DNA of 64,000 nt from Trichobilharzia szidati (GCA_944472155.2 OX235275.1:31288231-31352230), one strand, 5' to 3'; positions 44,316-56,880 are shown, counted from the first letter of the stretch. Translations and numbers: made by a program. Notes: generated by a model not told the origin, from the letters alone.

Positions 44316-46960
44316 AATAATAATAATTAATGATTTACTTTATTCAAAAAACAAAACTTGTGATACAGAATGGAACTCTCAGCCTTAATCATAATATTGC
44401 ATCTTATTTCCTCAAATTATAAATAAAATTAATCACATAGAAAATTTTCCACATTTACAATAGGGGTAATGTCAAAAAACATGCAGCATATAAAATGGAA
44501 ATAATAATAATGATAGCAGCTAAGGCAATGATAATAATACAAGTGGAAATTGCCGTGGGCTTGCTTCACACAGAATTGTCGATGCGGTATACAAATCCTA
44601 GCATGATTAGAAATATTGAATATAATGTTCTTTTTACATGATACGTGAGGGGAAAAACAAAGATTACAGCAGTCATAGAGATAAGTTGGTGTATGCAATT
44701 ATGCGTGTAAAACAAAGAGGCAACAGGACCACAAATATAATAAAAATAATAAAAGTAAAACTTGAAGGTATATAAGGATGGATGGAGGAGACTGTTTATT
44801 TACTAGATGAAAAAAGGTTAGTCAAGTCTTGCCTGAAACTACTTCCATCACATAAAATACGTGCCAAGTGTGGTATCATAGAATTTTTATACTCAGACGT
44901 GCGAGCATACAATTTTCAGAAATTACTTCTTTTTCTACCGGATGAGATGCAAGGTGAGAGCTGAGGGTGAAGTGGATGCCCCAAGTCAGACAAAATCCCT
45001 TTAGCAAATTTACTGCACGAAGTCAAGTGCCTATCGACAATGACGTTAACTATGTAATCCACTGGGACACCACTCACTCTACTGACAGTCTTCAGCATAC
45101 TACGAATTGTGACATAGTTCTTTTTGAGCAAACCAGGAAAGAATAAGGGTGAACAAAAAAAACAATAGGTAGGATGCAAGAATTCATGAACTATAAGAGG
45201 AGGGGTTGAGTTATACCCGAGTGCCTTAACCTCTTAATGTAAAATGTCAGGCGGAATATTTTACTGGAGATCGCTGAGACATGCGAAGACCAGGAGAGAT
45301 CAGAAGAGAGAATAAGTCCAAGATACTTAATTTCTGATTTAATTCCTATATCACTGTCATCAATCTTACAACTGTCATGAGAATCGACGGCTTCTTTTAA
45401 CTGTCGTTTACATCTTAAGCTGAAATTAACAGTTTGACATTGAGAAGACTCAGTTTAAGACCGTTAGACTCAGACCATTTACTGACTCCCGACAGAAAGC
45501 TATTTATTTTGGTACAATCTAGCTGGGAGTTAACAGCCACTGAAAATGTTAAATCATCAGCGTACTTCACAAAGTTTATTTCATCAGAGTGAGGCAAGTC
45601 ATGTAAGAAGAAAGAAAAAAGAAAAGGAGAAAGGACGGTCAAATTTGACGAATAGTGTTTCTTTTGGACAGCAGATTTCAAAACAGAATTTCAGATAAGA
45701 TGTAATATTAGAGATAGTGTCATCAAGTGAAACATCATTAAACAGATCCCATCTTGTGTCACGGAGCATATTTCTAAGATGATGTACGTTGTCATTTGAG
45801 TAACATCTGTGAACAACTTTCTTGGACAAGTTAGAGAAGGTTTTTTCAAGTTACTTTCCATAAATTTTGGGTAGAACTCGTGCAATACAGTGATCAGAAT
45901 TTAAGAGCGGAGGCCTTTTACCAGCTTTGCATATTCCAGAATCATATACAAATACTAAATCAAGTGAAGTATCTTGTCTAGTTGGGAAGTTAACCAAATT
46001 TTCATGACCCAGCAATGTAATAAAACTGTAGTCACAGGAGTTGAAGTCACCGGTCACTACAGACAAGGAGTTACCAAACGAAGCAGCAGCAAAAATAGTG
46101 AATTCATCAGCAAAGATCGATAGTTCTGAGGGACTGCAAGAAGGTGTGACATAGATATTTGTGACAAAAATGAAGTTATACTTAGATAAATGTTTAGGTC
46201 GGTATTTAACAGTTAAACAATCAATATTGTCATTTGAGAATTTGAAGCAGACGTTGTTGGCAGTAGACCACTGAGAATTAATAAAAGTGGTAACACCTCC
46301 ACTTCTCTTCTTCTTTGAGCTTCATTGGTCTTGTCTATACATTGTGAGACCACTTAAAGAGACTAAATTATCGTCATTTGAATCGTGCAGCCAAGTTTCT
46401 TGAAGAGTAATTACACCAGTATTACAATATGCATTTTAGTATAATAGAGAATGCAAGTAATTAATCTTGTTCGGCAGAGATCTGCAATTTGTGCTCATAA
46501 TCACAGGAACAGTCATAAAATGCATTGGAGTACGCTTTAAAGCTTGTTGCCATACACCATGAAGCTTTTTCTTAAGTTTGTTAGAAACTAGTAAATCAGC
46601 CGGTTGGAAACGTTTTAAATAACCACGAGAGTAAACAATGCGACTAGGACACATAATTGAATGATTAAAAAAATAAATCCGAGGAAATGGATGCAATATG
46701 TAGGATGGAAATTTTGGTAGCCCAAGATTTGAGCAGGCCACCAGGTATATAGATTCTATTATTTCTAGTTATTTCTCCATATGAATTCCTATGTTTGGCA
46801 GGTGTATTGTGACCATGTGTGCCCCAAGTGAGTTGTAGGCAAATACAACATTGCACAACTCAGAAGAATTATGTCTTCTCAAGGTTTCGCCGAGAAATTC
46901 ACCAACGTCAACGAATAGTTTCAAATGCATGAAAGAAAGATTTCAGTGAGGGCAGTTCAC
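44316..46960 (-). mobile_element. CR1-like LINE with internal deletion (EN joined to late RT)
   Basis: 3' ATT tail at 44,316; RT C-terminus 44,800-45,670 (KYADDLTFSV intact, LRHSGIT, YCSPLFFPGLLKK, LARILC-type end); then directly the N-terminal side: KSAVQKKHYSS, STLKYCFEICCP-like region at 45,599-45,829, then APE endonuclease 45,851-46,500 (VVTGDFNSCDY with the catalytic Asp/Asn, FPTRQDTSLDLVFV, LNSDHCIA with catalytic Asp-His), and the start region MSTNCRSLPNKINYLHSLLY at 46,436-46,500, preceded by LKKKLHGVWQQALKRTPMHF. The early RT blocks are missing between about 45,650 and 45,690. The only CR1 copy here that keeps the endonuclease. Confidence 0.8.
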
Positions 46961-47079
46961 CTCTTGACGACGTCATTTTGATGACTGTAGAACTTTACAT
47001 GTGAATGAATTGCAATGGACAGTGATGGTGAGTATTAATACTGAGGTGAGGCAATATTATTATGTTATATTATTATTGT

Positions 47080-47330
47080 TACCTTGGATTGAGAGTGGAA
47101 CATAGACAGAGCTGCAACGAAACACTCCACATTGTGTTGTTTGGTATTGTCGCCATCAGCTGCGTCCAGGATTTACCATAGCCTCTGATCTCCTCCATGT
47201 TACCCTGCTTCCTATTGGGATTCCACTCGAGTGATGGCTTGCATTGCGCGTGATGTCATTCGACGTTCTCCTTGGCATCTGTCCAATCCACCTCCACTTT
47301 CTCCTAAATATTTCCAAATTGTCATTTGCG
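47080..47330 (-). mobile_element. RTE-clade LINE C-terminal relic
   Basis: Minus-strand order RRKWRWIGQMPRRTSNDITR, SSGIPIGSR, VTWRRSE, then a C-terminal SLQLC block, and ATT-rich sequence beyond it. A few frame breaks. Confidence 0.6.
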
Positions 47331-47334
47331 CATT

Positions 47335-48240
47335 TAGAAAAACTAACAAACTCAACGATGAAATATATTCCTTATCAGTCAGTTCCTCATCATCGGCTGA
47401 ATATGCACTAATCCTTACTACTGTACATCAAAAATGTTTTTCCAATCAAGTAGTTCATTTAGTTAATCAGTTTGCAGTATTAGTGGGCGGGGGGTGAAAT
47501 GAAGACATTTAAGGTCATCAAAACGATTAACTAATAGATGTTAGTAGCAAGATATCTAAGTTTTGAAGGAGGGTTGAAAATTGATTATTCACGGAATTCC
47601 AGATCAGATGATTCTTAGTCGTTAGCGAACAGGACCTTCAACGCAGCTAGGCCATGCTGATTAAACAGTCACTGGACAGCCAGTACTTTATTCAAGAAAT
47701 AAAGACAGACTGTCCCAGTTCACCTCTTCCATGTGTATTTACCAGTTTATCTGCCCGTGCGCAGCTAGTCACATTGGGCGTATAATGAGACAAGTTCATC
47801 GTTGAATTACTGAACACCTCCTCACATTTGGTTTGTTAAAGGTCGAAATAAAGCTGCTAATTCAGCTCAGTACTAGCTCATCTCGTCAATACTGAATTGA
47901 CATCAGGTCGACTCTAACAATCCTCTGAACGAGGCAGATCTGTATGTGTGCTCAAAATAAATTTGTACAACCCCTATCTCTGCCATAGCCAACTACATAT
48001 ACTGTGTATTAGGGTTGTTAAAAACGATTGTTTCCTTCCCTTGTATCTATCTGATGACTTTGTTAAATTTTAACAATTCCAACTTATACTTCAAAATGAT
48101 TAACTAAACTAACCCATTTCATCGGTAAAACAATTTTGATGCATGAACTATCACATCAGTCTACTTTTGTGTTCGTCACCGGCACATTCAACTGTTGTGT
48201 GTTGCATTTCGCCTGGAAGTCATCAAATTCTGTGATATCA
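47335..48240. other. Mostly unassigned; hammerhead SINE remnant near 47,650-47,700
   Basis: CTAGGCCATGCTGATTAAAC followed by a GGACAGCCAGTAC block resembles the decayed hammerhead SINEs at 43.2-43.3 kb. Nothing else recognised. Confidence 0.35.
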
Positions 48241-48249
48241 GAAATAAGA

Positions 48250-49325
48250 ATAATAATAATAATTTACTTTATTCCAAAAACGGTACTTATAATACAGAAT
48301 GGAATTCTCAGTATTTGTCACAATATTGCATCTGATTTACTCAAAATGTATATAAAATTAAAAATTAAAACAAAAATTAATCGGAGGAATTTGCCCACAT
48401 TTACGACATAATTATTAGATATAATAATAATAAAAATAATAATAATAACAGTGAGTTTGTTTCAAACGGTATTGTTGATTCAGTTTGGAAACTTTAGCAT
48501 GTTATGGATAATTGGGTCTAATGTTCTGTTGATATGGTATAGTGAGGTGAAATACAAAGTTAACAGTCATAATACAGCTTAAAATTATGTCCACACTTAT
48601 GAAAAATAAAATAAACAAAACGAAAAAATTGAGAGGATTATAAATATAAGAAATACAATAACAATAAAGTATGATGCTTTAAGGTTGAAGGAAATGGTCT
48701 ATTTAGTGGTGCTAAGAAGGTTAGTTAGTTCATTTCTGACGCTATTTTCATCACATAAAGTACGTGCTAAATATGGTATAGTGGAATTTTTATACTTAGA
48801 CGTACGTGCATAAAGTCTTCTGAAAAGACTTCTTGTTTTACCTGAGGAGACACAAGGTTGGAGCTGCTGGTAGAGTGGGTGCTCAGAGTCTGACAAAATT
48901 CCTCTAGCGAATCTGTTGCATGACATCAAATGCCTATCGGTGACAATGCCAACGATATGGCCCAATGGAATACCACTCGTCCTACTGACAGTCTTCAGAG
49001 TTCTACGAAGTATGACATAGTCCTTTTTAAGCAATCCAGGAAAGAATAAGGGTGAACAGTAAAGAAGAATAGGTAGAATACACGAGTTGATAAACTGTAA
49101 GTGGATTGGTTGAGTTATGCCTGAGTGCCTTAACTTCTTAATGTAAAAAGTCAAACGAAATATTCTTTTAGAAATCGCTAAGACATGAGAAGACCAGGAT
49201 AGGTCAGAAGAGAGAACTAATCCAAGATACTTAACTTCAGACTTGGTTTCTATATCAGTATCATCGATTTTGCAAGGGTCATAGGAACCAACGGCTTCAT
49301 TTAACTTTCGTTTACATCATCAACG
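48250..49325 (-). mobile_element. CR1-like LINE, RT C-terminus and 3' UTR
   Basis: 3' ATA repeat at 48,250-48,265; frame 48,699-49,154 (151 codons): FYIKKLRHSGITQPIHLQFI, ILLYCSPLFFPGLLKKDYVI, RTLKTVSRTSG, HPLYQQLQPCVSSGKTR, YARTSKYKNSTIPYLARTLC. It extends upstream in other frames (KYLGLVLSSDLS, KRKLNEAVG) to a sharp junction near 49,315-49,325, where unrelated sequence begins. Confidence 0.85.
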
Positions 49326-49329
49326 AAGA

Positions 49330-50320
49330 CCAGAAAATCCACAGTCTCGAAATCCGTCCAGCATATGCCTGTCCTCTCGCTATCCAAGCATGCATTTCCG
49401 CATAATCCAGTCGATCACAACTAGCAGTATCATCGTGGATGATAGTAGGCAGCCAGACTTGGTTTACTCCAGCATTCACCTCAAACACCACTGATATTTC
49501 CTTGTGTGACTGTCAGCTGACGTTGCTGTTATTGTTTGTGCGTGTGCGTGTGTGTGTGGGGAGTGCCGGATTATTGGTCTGAGACTGTCATGACTTGCTT
49601 ACCACTGCTCCTACACCCACCTCCAATGGTTTGATAAACTATCTCATAAAAAAGTTAGTCAAAGCCTCACACTCTTTGCATATTAAACAATCTGATAAAG
49701 ACAAAAAGCATGAGATCTAAGATTCAGCAAACGACCAAAAATATCTCTTAGTAGCTAACCATTTCTGATTTTAATTAGCGTAAAAAATTCCATAAAATAA
49801 AGAAAGTTAATTATGACTTATAGTAGTGTTCATTTTTTATTACTCTAACGGAATTTCAACTAATCTTGATATTATTAAATAAAGAATAAAGTTGAATGGC
49901 ACTGAAGTGACACGTCAGCAAAAATACCTAATATTTGTTTATGCAAACGCCGCCTACAGTTTCTTCTTCTTCACTTAGATAATTTAAAATTATTATCACA
50001 AGATGTGATGTGGCCGACAATGAAGTATTTACAATAATAAAATAGGCATGTTATTTTCAGTTCACATAAAACGCAGCAACGTGAATGAGCTATTCTATGT
50101 TCTATCCAAGCCCTGTTGGGACATTAGCAATAACCAACACTGCCAGTAGAATTACGCCTTGTAGAAGATATACATACCGAATTACCTATAAATAAATGTT
50201 TTCTAAAACTGTGGATTTCGGTAGTCTTATGGTGAGACCTGTCTACTAGCTGGAATTGGTATACAGCAATTAACGTCAATGTTTACGTCCCAAATCTTGG
50301 TCATGGGAAACAAAAAACAA
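49330..50320. other. No recognised gene; (TG)n at 49,536-49,560
   Basis: AT-rich with a GTGTGCGTGTGTGTG tract. No element or coding signature recognised. Confidence 0.35.
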
Positions 50321-50324
50321 GAAC

Positions 50325-51420
50325 AAATAATAATAACAATTTGCTTTATTCCAGAAACAGTACTAGTGGTACAGTGTGGAGTTTTCAGCACATATCTACA
50401 ATATTTGCATCTAATTTTATCAAACATTTAAAAGGAGTATTTCAAAAAAATATATATAAAGACACCAACAGCAAAAAAAAACAGGAAAAACACAAAATAA
50501 TTTTAAAAATTGCGAAAAAATACCAAGAAGTAGAAAGGAATATAAACAGCATATAATAATAACTCAGTATTGGGTAGTAGAAGCTACGATGTGATTATGC
50601 ATGATGACAGTAAAGCTATAGTCATACAAGAAGTTATGAAATGATATTTAAGTATGTTTATCGCCAAGATGATCAGTTAATTTGGTTGAAACAACTCTAA
50701 ACAATCATAAAATAACATTTCAGGTTTGTTGCTTTGTTTTAATTGTCAGGACTAATGCAGTGTTTGTGGTGGTAGTGTGAGTAATCCTGATTAATACAAA
50801 ATTTTAAGGGTGACAATGGCGTTCAAAACCAATGATTGTCGGTTAATATTGCCGAAAAGTATAGAAAATAAGAAAAAACAACCACAAAAACTAATAATTA
50901 CATGATGGTTTAATGACAGGAAAATTTTATACTACTCATAGTGCTAATATAGTCGGAACCAGTAGATACACAAAAGAAGGAATAGAGTAAAGTACAAAAA
51001 GTAAGCCAATGTTAATAATTTAGGTAGCTAAGTATGTTTAAGAAGGAGTTCACAATAGAATACGAAATAAGAGAGAAATAAAAGAGCCTAAAATTATGTT
51101 ATTAACAGCAGAGCAAGTCATAGGTTTCGCGCTTAACATTGTCTCTGTCGCTTAGAACACGGGCCAAGTATGGTATCGTTGAGTTCCTGTACTTGGTTGT
51201 ACGAGCATAGATTATTATAGTTGTGCGATATAATGGTGTCCGTTTGAGAGCACGTTGCCAACCACCATGATGTTTTCTCTTAGTTTTATTAGATGCATGA
51301 AAGTCATATGGTTTAAAACATTCAATGAATTCATTACTGTATTTGATACGATTTGTGATCATATTTTGTTAAAGTTAAAAATGAAAACATGATGTATTAG
51401 ATGCAAATATGTAGATATAC
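50325..51420 (-). mobile_element. CR1-derived internally deleted element
   Basis: It has a CR1-like 3' end (ATA repeat, TTTGCTTTATTCCAGAAACAGTAC), an AT-rich 3' UTR, and an 86-codon frame (51,102-51,362) in which the N-terminus of the LINE ORF (FKPYDFHASNKTKRKHHGGW, QRALKRTP; compare FQPADLLVSNKLKKKLHGVW, QALKRTP at 46.6 kb) runs directly into the RT C-terminal tail (YARTTKYRNSTIPYLARVLS, DRDNVKRETYDLL). Endonuclease and RT are both gone. The join is in frame. Confidence 0.75.
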
Positions 51421-51424
51421 AGAA

Positions 51425-52475
51425 AGGTAGCCCAGGTGTCAAACAAGCCGCACACATCAAACAAAGACTAACTCGACAGCAAATCACAGCAGACTTACCG
51501 TCGGTGGTTACGATTAGCAGATATATCAACGGACTGTCTAATAAACGTCAACACCGAGAGGTAACAGAATAACCTTCAACAGGAAAACAACCGATCAGAA
51601 GATGTTATCTCTCTGCTAACAACAACGCTAATCATAATGTACACGAAAATCTATAAATATCTGTTGATAAACGATCTGTTGCCCGGATGATTGGCGAATG
51701 CAATCGTTGTGCAGCTTGAAAATCATGGGTGTGCAATCTCTAGTTGCGATAATATCACATACTACTCAAGAAGCTTAAACTACAACAAGATGGCTTTGCA
51801 CGGCTGTCCCTGCTGTTCACGTCTTCTCTCCTATTGATTGTATTCGGTCAGTTGATGATCTAACTTAAAGTCGGTTAACAAATCAACAGCTGAATAGTGT
51901 TCAATTTGCCGTGCTCTACGAAATATAGTCTGTTGATACAACTGAATACGATACTAGTGAATAATAGTAAAAATGGTGATACCATCATCTCAAGAATTAT
52001 TTCTTGGTATAAGAATCACGTCTTTTTCTCTAATTAGGAAGTGATTTTCATCGTGTGAACCAGAATATTGTTTTTATTAGGAAAATATTTTGTTTACCAG
52101 GTCACAAGTATAACAGTTTGCTTTAAATAATAAGAGAATTGGCTTTTTATTATTATTGTTATTATTATTAAATATAATACCAGAACATTTCTAATTTTAG
52201 GCGTCTAATTGGTGTGTTAACGTACAACATTATGAAATTTCTCTAGCTAATTTGATAAAGGCTTATGTTAATAAAGACTTAGGAATGTTGGCAGAAAAAC
52301 ATAACTGAAGTTGTGTGATTATTATTGTTGTTGTTTAAAAGTTGGCATACACTGGTGATTAATATGAGCATTAATTTTTAATTAGTATTCTCTTGTATTC
52401 CGACTAGAAATTGGCTGCCTTGCTCTAGCAGCACATCTGTATTTGTCTTTGTGTTGACTGCAATCCTCTTTAGTC
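51425..52475. other. No recognised gene
   Basis: AT-rich; no coding signature or element terminus recognised. Confidence 0.3.
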
Positions 52476-52479
52476 GGTT

Positions 52480-52680
52480 GGTCTAATGATTCTCTAGAAG
52501 CTTGCATTTCCGCATCGAACTATCTCCTCTGTGTCACCTTCCAATCCACGTTCAACTCTTTCTTCGTTTCCCATCCGGCTTCCAATTGAGTACTGGTCTG
52601 GCGCCAGATGTCTCATTCAACGGTCTACTGTATATGTCGTCTATCCATCTTCATTTCTATTGGTGGTATTTTTGAAAAAT
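52480..52680 (-). mobile_element. RTE-clade LINE C-terminal relic
   Basis: The minus strand reads GSRMGNEERVERGLEGDTEE followed by IVRCGNAS, a decayed version of the G-K-R-x-R-G-R-P block also seen near 2,220. Weak. Confidence 0.35.
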
Positions 52681-52929
52681 AGTTTTTTTTGATTGATTTC
52701 TTTGCATGGTGTGTTGTTGGTAATTTTTTCTGGCCGACAATCTGAATTCTAGAATAGCGTGTCAGTGAAGACAACTGTTGTCTTTGCTGCCTGCTACTTT
52801 TTTAATAATAATAATAATAATTTGCTTTATTCTAAAACAGTACTTATGATACAGAATGGAATTCTCAGCAATTTTTACTACAATATTGCATCCAGTTAGT
52901 ACATTATCAATAAATAGAATTCTACATAG

Positions 52930-52943
52930 ATTAAGGAAATCAC
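52930..52943. repeat. 14-bp target-site duplication, left copy
   Basis: ATTAAGGAAATCAC, repeated at 53,599-53,612. Present once in the intact CR1 UTR at about 28,728-28,742. Confidence 0.85.
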
Positions 52944-53598
52944 TGATGACGTTTCGAGCACAATTTGTTGCTCATAATCATATCAAGTTAATCACACGAC
53001 TTCCTAAATTCATTTATACAGTTCCATTGTTTTTCACTTGATTTTCACTTGATTTGATTGGTAGTATTATTTCCCATATTTCAGGGATGAGTGATGATTC
53101 ATTCCTATTGCATGTGTTGGGTGTAGATTCGATGAACAAGGATTCAGTAATCAACCTCTCTCTCCACCTACCTAGATTACTTTCTAGAGTTTTAACCCTC
53201 TCCCACCCTATTGTGTGGTTGTGTGTTAATGTTAATAGGGTGGGAGAGGGTTAAAACTCTAGAAAGTAATCTAGGTAGGTGGAGAGAGAGGTTGATTACT
53301 GAATCCTTGTTCATCGAATCTACACCCAACACATGCAATAGGAATGAATCATCACTCATCCCTGAAATATGGGAAATAATACTACCAATCAAATCAAGTG
53401 AAAATCAAGTGAAAAACAATGGAACTGTATAAATGAATTTAGGAAGTCGTGTGATTAACTTGATATGATTATGAGCAATAAATTGTGCTCGAAACGTCAT
53501 CAGTAAATATTACTGTATAACACTGTGAGACTCTATCAAAATAAAATTTACCCATAATGGAATTACACTCTACCACAGTGCCCAAGTTTTATTCTTAT
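52944..53598 (+). mobile_element. PLE 3' end inserted as an inverted-repeat hairpin
   Basis: Arms 52,942-53,212 and 53,234-53,504 (271 nt each; I see one mismatch) with a 21-nt loop. Each arm encodes the same PLE endonuclease C-terminus (RWRERLITESLFIESTPNTC, LIPEIWEIILPIKS on the outward sense). Only the right side has the full 3' UTR to AGTGCCCAAGTTTTATTC. The host is a CR1 3' UTR. Confidence 0.9.
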
Positions 53599-54574
53599 AT
53601 TAAGGAAATCACAGTTCATTATTACAACAACACATTGGCATGTCGGTAGCAAAACCAAAATTGAACAGTGTTTGAAGGTGTTAGAAAAGTGAGAGTTGAC
53701 ATATTAACTGGTGTAAGCGAGAGAAAGAAACAAAGCAGCACATAACGGAAAAAAAGAAGAGAGAGAAAAGGAAAAGGGAGAAAGAAAATGTTGTACCTAT
53801 TGAAGATATGAGTTGGAAAGACGAGATCCAGTTGTACTACTGACTATTTAATGAATTATAGGTGTCACGCCTAATACTTTCTTTATCACACAGAACACGA
53901 GCTAAGTAGGGTATGGATGAGTTTTTGTACTTGATCGTGCGAGCATATAGTTTTCTACATAAGCTTCTGGTTTTACCTGATGACATGCAAGGGGAGAGTT
54001 GTGTATGGAGAGGGTGGTGGCAGTTAGATAAAATGGACTTGGCCCATTTCTCACAGGATTCCATGTGTCTGTCGACTAGAATAGTAACAAGCTGGTTAAG
54101 TGGCACGTTGCTTACCTTGCTGACAACCTTTAACATCCTGCGTAATATGTTATAGTCTTTCTTCAGTAGCCAGGGAAAAACTAAGGGGGAACAATAGAGA
54201 ATAATAGGCAGAATGCGAGAGTTAACGAATTGTATGAGTAAGGGTTGGGTTATACCAGAATGTCTTAACTTCTTGATGTAGAAGGTAAGACGGAATATTT
54301 TCTTAGAAATTGCTAAGATATGAGACGACCAGGAGAGATCAGCAGATAGAATGACGCCTAGGTATTTAATTTCCGATTTGGTTTCTATTTCAGTGCCGTC
54401 TATGTTGCACACCTCGTGAAAGCCAACCAGTTTGTTTAAGTCGGATTTATGCCTAAAGGTGAAATTGACTGTTTGGCATTTGGAGGGGTTTAAGGTAAGA
54501 CCATTTTCCTTGGACCACCGGCTGATATCTAACAGAAAGCTATTAAGTTTAGAGCAGTCGCTTTGCATACTCGT

Positions 54575-55085
54575 TGATTTCCGCCAGTAGTTGTTCTAAT
54601 TTATGCGACATCTCAGAAATAATTGTTGTGCGAAAATCCACACATTCTAGATCTGTATCCTGTCTTCACTTCATTGGCATCGCTGACTTTTCGGCTGTGG
54701 AGTATTTCATCTGCGACATTTTCATAGAGCTGTTGAATGAAGTTGACAGAGATATGAGGCACTCTGTGAAGTACTTTCCCAGTTACTCTACGGTTAACAC
54801 CGCTGAAGGCCGTTTCACAATCGATGAAGGTGAGGTAGAGGTTCAATAGAAGTTATACGCTACGCTCGAAAATGATGAGTAGATATGCAATTTGGTCCTC
54901 ACATGATTTGCTTCTATTGAATCTAGCTTGTTCCGGTGTTGCAGTGTTCTGTATCCAGTGTGTGTCTTTTATTCTCACCACAGTGACACGACCTAATGAT
55001 CTATTTGGCGTAGAGAAGGGTATGATTCTGTCTGAATGTAATATTGACACATATTTAGGTATTTCAAGGGACTGACTGTCTGACT
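54575..55085 (-). mobile_element. RTE-clade LINE RT relic
   Basis: Minus strand: PEQARFNRSKSCEDQIAYLL (consensus Q-A-G-F-R-x-x-R-S-C-x-D-Q-I), IIFERS, then LYLTFIDCETAFSGVNRR (consensus F-I-D-x-E-K-A-F-D-S-V-x-R), FIQQLYENVADEILHSRKVS and VKTGYRS (V-R-T-G-V-R-Q-G). The first catalytic Asp is kept, but frames break. Confidence 0.75.
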
Positions 55086-55379
55086 GGATTGAATGTAGGA
55101 ATTTGCACAAACATACAGCAGTTCGAGTCACCACACTCCTTCGTTATAGCACAGAAAGCAAGAGAAGAGAGTAAGGAGACATTCAAAGCAGAAATATGAA
55201 ACAAAACGAGTAGTAATATAGAAGAACAATATGATTTCATTGGATATTACAAATCATAAAGTGTGAATGCATCATCACATGCCATTGAGAAAGATTTTGA
55301 GACGGCCACGTGACTGCCTGACTGGCATAAACTAACTATTGTGGATTTCATTGACTGATGAAGTCATTTTGCTTTGACC

Positions 55380-56060
55380 AGCATGTGTTAGCTCTTTTCC
55401 AGCCTAATCCATCCTATGTCATCTAACATTTCCCATTATCGAGGAAGGCGATATTTAGGAACGCTTGCGTAACACATGTCCTAACCATCTCAGTCAGTGT
55501 TACTTCACAACCTGATGGATTTATTTCCCCTCCCTACCTACCACTTGACCGATACTTAACCTGATTATTTGTCACCTTATTATGTCACTTAACACGAGAG
55601 ATAGAATACAGGCACCTATGATCTAAGACAGATAGTTGGCCTTCATATCTTCCACTTCCAATGGCCATTTCTCATAGTCGCCGATAAAGGGAGGCAGAGC
55701 AAAACTGCACAGCAGTGAACACAGCCTTTGGTCAACAACCAGCCTGGTATCACTTCTACGCCAGAGATGGAGTGAGTTGGCGTATGCCAAACGAGACTTG
55801 TGTATTCGTGCCGAGATTTTGTCAGCGATTCATCCGCTGGTATTTGGCTGACGCAACTTCCCAAATAAGTGTTGTGGTCAGCATGTCTAACCACTTCATG
55901 TAATCCAGTCCAGTCTTGTATCATCATCTTGTATTTGATGCGAGCGAATCGCATGCCAACCATTCGATAATCGCTGCTCATCTCAAGGTGTTCAGAAGAC
56001 TCTTCTCTACTTTGTCAGCTTCTTCACTCAGGTGGAAGCACCATATCATCTGCATATTCC
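55380..56060 (-). mobile_element. RTE-clade LINE, post-RT relic
   Basis: Minus-strand frame 55,643-55,981: YRMVGMRFARIKYKMMIQDW, TYLGSCVSQI, KSRHEYTSLVWHTPTHS. It aligns in order with the 32.7 kb subfamily (TYLGSTISPNGLISDEIS). An upstream ADDMVLPP remnant near 56,040 is the catalytic box. Confidence 0.65.
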
Positions 56061-56689
56061 TAGCCAACGACATTATTCCCTGATGGTAACAAATCAATCA
56101 CTGTCTCGTTGAAGCTAGTTAGGACAGTGGGCATCTCTGACGGACACCAGAGGTTGTCATCACTTCAGATATTTCAGCTAACTCTGTCACTACTCGCCGT
56201 TTTCAACCCTCAGGCTGCATATTACCGCTCTAGCGATTTCATATTTTCTTTCGGCACAATCTTTGTTATGTGTGTGTGCCTGAGTCTTCCGTTGATCCCG
56301 AGTTATACTGTTTTTGTTTTTGCTGTTGTGTTCTGGTTGTAGGCTGTTGATTTACAATTGTGCGCTTTCATTTCAATGACATATAAGTGCTCACTCAGCC
56401 ATATGAATGCTTGATATTGGATTGTCTGAGGGTAAGGGGTTCTGTCTGATTCTATCAGATAGTTTCTGCCTTGCTGGGAATATGGTTACTTATTCTCAGG
56501 TAATCCGTAACTGTCTTTGCTCAGTTTTGTTCTGCTTTACAATACGTATATTTTGGTGCTGAGAATCTTTGAGACTGTATAGATACTGTGTGGCATTTTT
56601 GAGGGAGTTTTATATTTCCAATATAAACTCTTATCATGTGTTGGTTTGCAGGGATTTGCTCGGTTGGTTACAGATTTAACCATGGGTTG

Positions 56690-56880
56690 ACTTCGGTTAG
56701 AGAAGCACTGGAAATCCGGTCACAGGGAGTACAGCCAATAGCTGTGTTTCGTCTCAGTTTGGCACTATTCTTCTAGGTATGTATCCACCGGTATTTGAAC
56801 CTACAACCTTCTGGTTACAGGATGAGCTGGTGGACCATTCATCTACTGGGATTCGATCTAATGGCCAGCCGATGAACCCC
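56690..56880 (-). mobile_element. SINE-like repeat with tRNA-like boxes and decayed hammerhead
   Basis: Minus strand: box-A-like ATGAATGGTCCACCAGCTC, box-B-like GTTGTAGGTTCAAATACC, then CTAGAAGAATAGTGCC, CAAACTGAGACGAAAC and the common tail CCAGTGCTTCTCTAACCG. The core is altered on the first strand. Confidence 0.6.

Larger units (their letters stand above)
52803..54568 (-). mobile_element. CR1-like LINE, split by a PLE hairpin insertion
   Basis: 3' tail (ATA)n at 52,803-52,820, 3' UTR 52,821-52,943 and again 53,599-53,860, RT frame 53,837-54,568 (243 codons: LNSFLLDISRWSKENGLTLN, NPSKCQTVNFTF, EIKYLGVILSADLSWSSH, YIKKLRHSGITQPLL, SSGKTRSLCRKLYARTIKYK, LARVLCDKES). It is the closest relative of the 28.6-30.4 kb copy, which has the UTR site uninterrupted. 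Truncated at about 54,568, where an RTE relic begins. Confidence 0.9.

Noticed and set aside
56770..56870. Possible tRNA gene on the minus strand
   Set aside because: Has box-A- and box-B-like sequences but no closing acceptor stem or anticodon arm; it fits a tRNA-derived SINE.
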